A DNA stretch of 64,000 nt, taken from NCBI GenBank assembly GCA_011050235.1, contig DRGC01000034.1, positions 1 through 64,000 of the forward strand, in the 5' to 3' direction. This document shows, piece after piece, positions 62,514 through 64,000 of this stretch (positions within the stretch are counted from its first letter, which is position 1; each line of letters opens with the position of its first letter). Position numbers and translations under genes: made by a program. The notes beneath the pieces were generated by a model. The model worked only from the letters and a program-made list of their open reading frames with translations, was not told where the DNA came from and made no database searches. Source of the DNA: Phycisphaerae bacterium. GTDB taxonomy: Bacteria > Planctomycetota > Phycisphaerae > SM23-33.

Positions 62514-63644
62514 TTAGAGTTCGTCGCCGGCCGGCGGCTCGCGCCAGGCGCCAGCGTGATAGCTCGACACCGCTGTGGCCTCCTGGCCGGATGTTACGGA
62601 CCATTGCGCGTAGTTGCGCTGCATGCGGGCGCGAACGTCCGCCTCGAGCCCTTTAACGGACACGACGCGGTCTCGCCCGGCGTCTTTGGCCCGAAGCAGG
62701 GCCTGATCGGCAAAGTAAACCAGCATCCCATGCTCGGTGATCTCGGCATTGTTCGGCCAGGTGGCCAGGCCGATCGAAGCGGTCACGTGGATGCGACGCC
62801 CGAAGACCTGAAACTTTCGCCCGCGGATGTCGTGCCGGATGCGTTCGGCGATGCGGCTGGCCCTCTTGGTGTCGGCCTGGGGCAGGATAACGGCGAACTC
62901 CTCGCCGCCGACGCGGGCGACGACGTCCGACTCGCGGACACACGTGGTGAGGACGACGGCCAGTTCCTTCAGCACATAGTCCCCACTTGGGTGGCCGTAG
63001 CAGTCGTTGACGACCTTGAAATGGTCCACGTCGAGCATCAGCAAGCTGATGGGCTTGTTGTAGCGTTTGGCGGTTTTGAACTCGTGCGTGAGCATCTGGT
63101 GAAAGCTTCGGACACTGGCAACGTGCGTGAGCGGATCGGTGGTCACGAGGCTTTGGAGGTGCTCGTTGTGGCGGCGCAGATCGGCCAGCAGCGATCGCTC
63201 TCGCTGGACGGCGTCGGCCAACTCGGCGCGGGAAGAATCGAGGTCGTCGTGCAACTGCTTGAACCGCAGCAGCGCGCGAACGCGCGAGATAAGCTCTTCC
63301 AGGGAGGTCGACTCGCAGATGACGTCGTCGGCGCCCTTGTCGAGATAGTAGCAGCGACAGGGCCCATCCGGATGGTGCGCCAGGACCATCACCGGCAGCC
63401 CGCCGCCATAGACCTGTCGGAACGAGGCGATCAGCCTTGCATCCGTCGGCGCAGTGGCCGGCACGTGAAGCACGACCAGGTCGATCGACCGCGCGCGGAC
63501 CGCGGCGAGCGCCTCGACTTCATCGCCCAACGCGGTGACCGACCAGCCGGTGCGGGCCATCTGGTCAACATGGGAGGCGAGCGTTTCGAGATGAGGGGAG
63601 ACAATCAGGATGCGTCCAATTTTGTCCGGCCTTCGATCGAACAT
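62514..63644 (-). CDS. Diguanylate cyclase with a degenerate receiver domain
   Basis: 376 aa from the ATG at 63644, which has an AAAGGAT site; a longer start adds seven residues. Residues about 10-130 are a response-regulator-like fold. The phosphoacceptor Asp is replaced (DLVVLHV where LLDV is usual) and the acidic pair is missing (ILIVSPHL instead of ILIVDDD). A coiled linker (QLHDDLDSSRAELADAV) leads to a GGDEF domain with an intact active site RVGGEEFAVIL and no obvious I-site RxxD nearby (RESDVV appears just before). It probably makes cyclic di-GMP, regulated without phosphorylation. It converges on the glycosylase gene. Confidence 0.9.
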   Translation of the reverse strand: MFDRRPDKIGRILIVSPHLETLASHVDQMARTGWSVTALGDEVEALAAVRARSIDLVVLHVPATAPTDARLIASFRQVYGGGLPVMVLAHHPDGPCRCYYLDKGADDVICESTSLEELISRVRALLRFKQLHDDLDSSRAELADAVQRERSLLADLRRHNEHLQSLVTTDPLTHVASVRSFHQMLTHEFKTAKRYNKPISLLMLDVDHFKVVNDCYGHPSGDYVLKELAVVLTTCVRESDVVARVGGEEFAVILPQADTKRASRIAERIRHDIRGRKFQVFGRRIHVTASIGLATWPNNAEITEHGMLVYFADQALLRAKDAGRDRVVSVKGLEADVRARMQRNYAQWSVTSGQEATAVSSYHAGAWREPPAGDEL

Positions 63645-63808
63645 TATCCATCCTTTGAACCGCACTCTGTGGCGGCGGCCATCTGCGGCGATTGGCCCGC
63701 ACTACTCGGGCCGTTTCGTAAGGGATTCGCCTGACAACAGGAAGGTAAGATACGCCCCCGCCCGGGCCAAACCGCCCTGCCGGAATCCGCGCCCGGCCCG
63801 GCCGGCCG

Positions 63809-63836
63809 TTGCCATCGACATCCGGCTGTCTATAAT
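63809..63836 (+). promoter_or_regulatory. Predicted phosphofructokinase promoter
   Basis: TTGCCA (63809-63814), 16 bases, TATAAT (63831-63836, perfect). The leader to the ATG at 63899 is about 55 bases and ends with AAAAGGAG. Confidence 0.65.
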
Positions 63837-63898
63837 TGCAGACCGAGATTGGCCCCGGCCCCAAGCGGCCCAGAGGCCCCAAAAGGAGTTAATGCCCC

Positions 63899-64000
63899 AT
63901 GAAAGGCAAAGCCGTCGTCGCTCAGTCCGGTGGGCCCACAGCCGTCATCAATACCAGCGCCGCCGGTGTGATCCAGACCGCACTGGCCAACCCGGAGACC
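63899..64000 (+). CDS. Phosphofructokinase, N-terminal fragment (3' truncated by the window)
   Basis: The first 34 residues of a gene that runs off the right edge. They include AVVAQSGGPTAVINTSAAG, the ATP/PPi-binding loop of the phosphofructokinase family. The GGPTAVIN variant is common in PPi-dependent or mixed-type enzymes, whereas ATP-dependent PfkA usually has GGDAPGMN. A strong AAAAGGAG site and a promoter precede it. The rest of the gene is needed to decide donor specificity. Confidence 0.8.
   Translation, partial: MKGKAVVAQSGGPTAVINTSAAGVIQTALANPET

Overview
The window looks like a chromosomal segment of a high-GC planctomycete, most likely of the Phycisphaerae type. The markers are a giant exported protease with an LEPRLMLS-type N-terminal motif, dockerin-like EF-hand repeats, a VPEP-type (PEP-CTERM) C-terminal anchor, SUMF1-domain secreted proteins and the MoxR/DUF58/vWA membrane locus typical of that phylum. 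No rRNA, tRNA, CRISPR array or intact transposase was found. Taxonomy is inferred from gene content only.

Layout. 0-3 kb (+): the C-terminal end of a vWA/GATase-like membrane protein cut by the left edge, a DUF2752 membrane protein, two paralogous lipoproteins and an Nfu-type Fe-S scaffold. 3-5.7 kb (-): two paralogous secreted coiled-coil proteins, then trpG/pabA (+) and transketolase (-). 8.8-8.94 kb: a consensus promoter, three hairpins and a U-tract terminator define a probable small RNA just upstream of a HAD hydrolase. 10-18.4 kb: housekeeping genes (a 33-aa membrane peptide, pyrF, DUF167, tyrA, accA, trpBA, a HEPN-like stranger, folE, queG).

18.4-38.3 kb (-): ten genes with overlapping or nearly touching ends form one apparent operon of about 20 kb: PQQ beta-propeller/repeat protein, squalene-cyclase-fold protein, MoxR ATPase, DUF58, BatA-like protein, vWA/GATase-like protein, large membrane/coiled-coil protein, coiled-coil protein, alpha-helical repeat protein and NPCBM protein. 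It looks like a MoxR-type envelope assembly or surveillance system. 38.6-40.6 kb (+): an exported archaemetzincin and a glycosyltransferase. 40.6-47.7 kb (-): uvrB, sulfotransferase, nadC, birA and an unknown polytopic protein, arranged as an operon. 47.8-55.6 kb (-): the giant subtilisin-like protease and a SUMF1-dockerin-PEP-CTERM protein.

55.9-64 kb: a small membrane protein, a repeat-rich gap, a CBS-pair protein, a large hairpin and palindrome, a divergent chorismate synthase homologue lacking an invariant histidine, a QueG-like Fe-S protein, two tandemly duplicated lipoproteins, a MagIII-type DNA glycosylase, a diguanylate cyclase with a degenerate receiver domain, and the start of a phosphofructokinase gene.

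Aromatic metabolism (trpG, tkt, tyrA, trpBA, the aroC homologue) is spread over single genes and pairs with their own recognisable -35/-10 promoters. Several of these place the start codon at or within a few bases of the predicted transcription start, suggesting leaderless mRNAs. The observations most worth following up are the small RNA, the altered chorismate synthase with its structured upstream region, the 20-kb operon and the tandem lipoprotein duplication.
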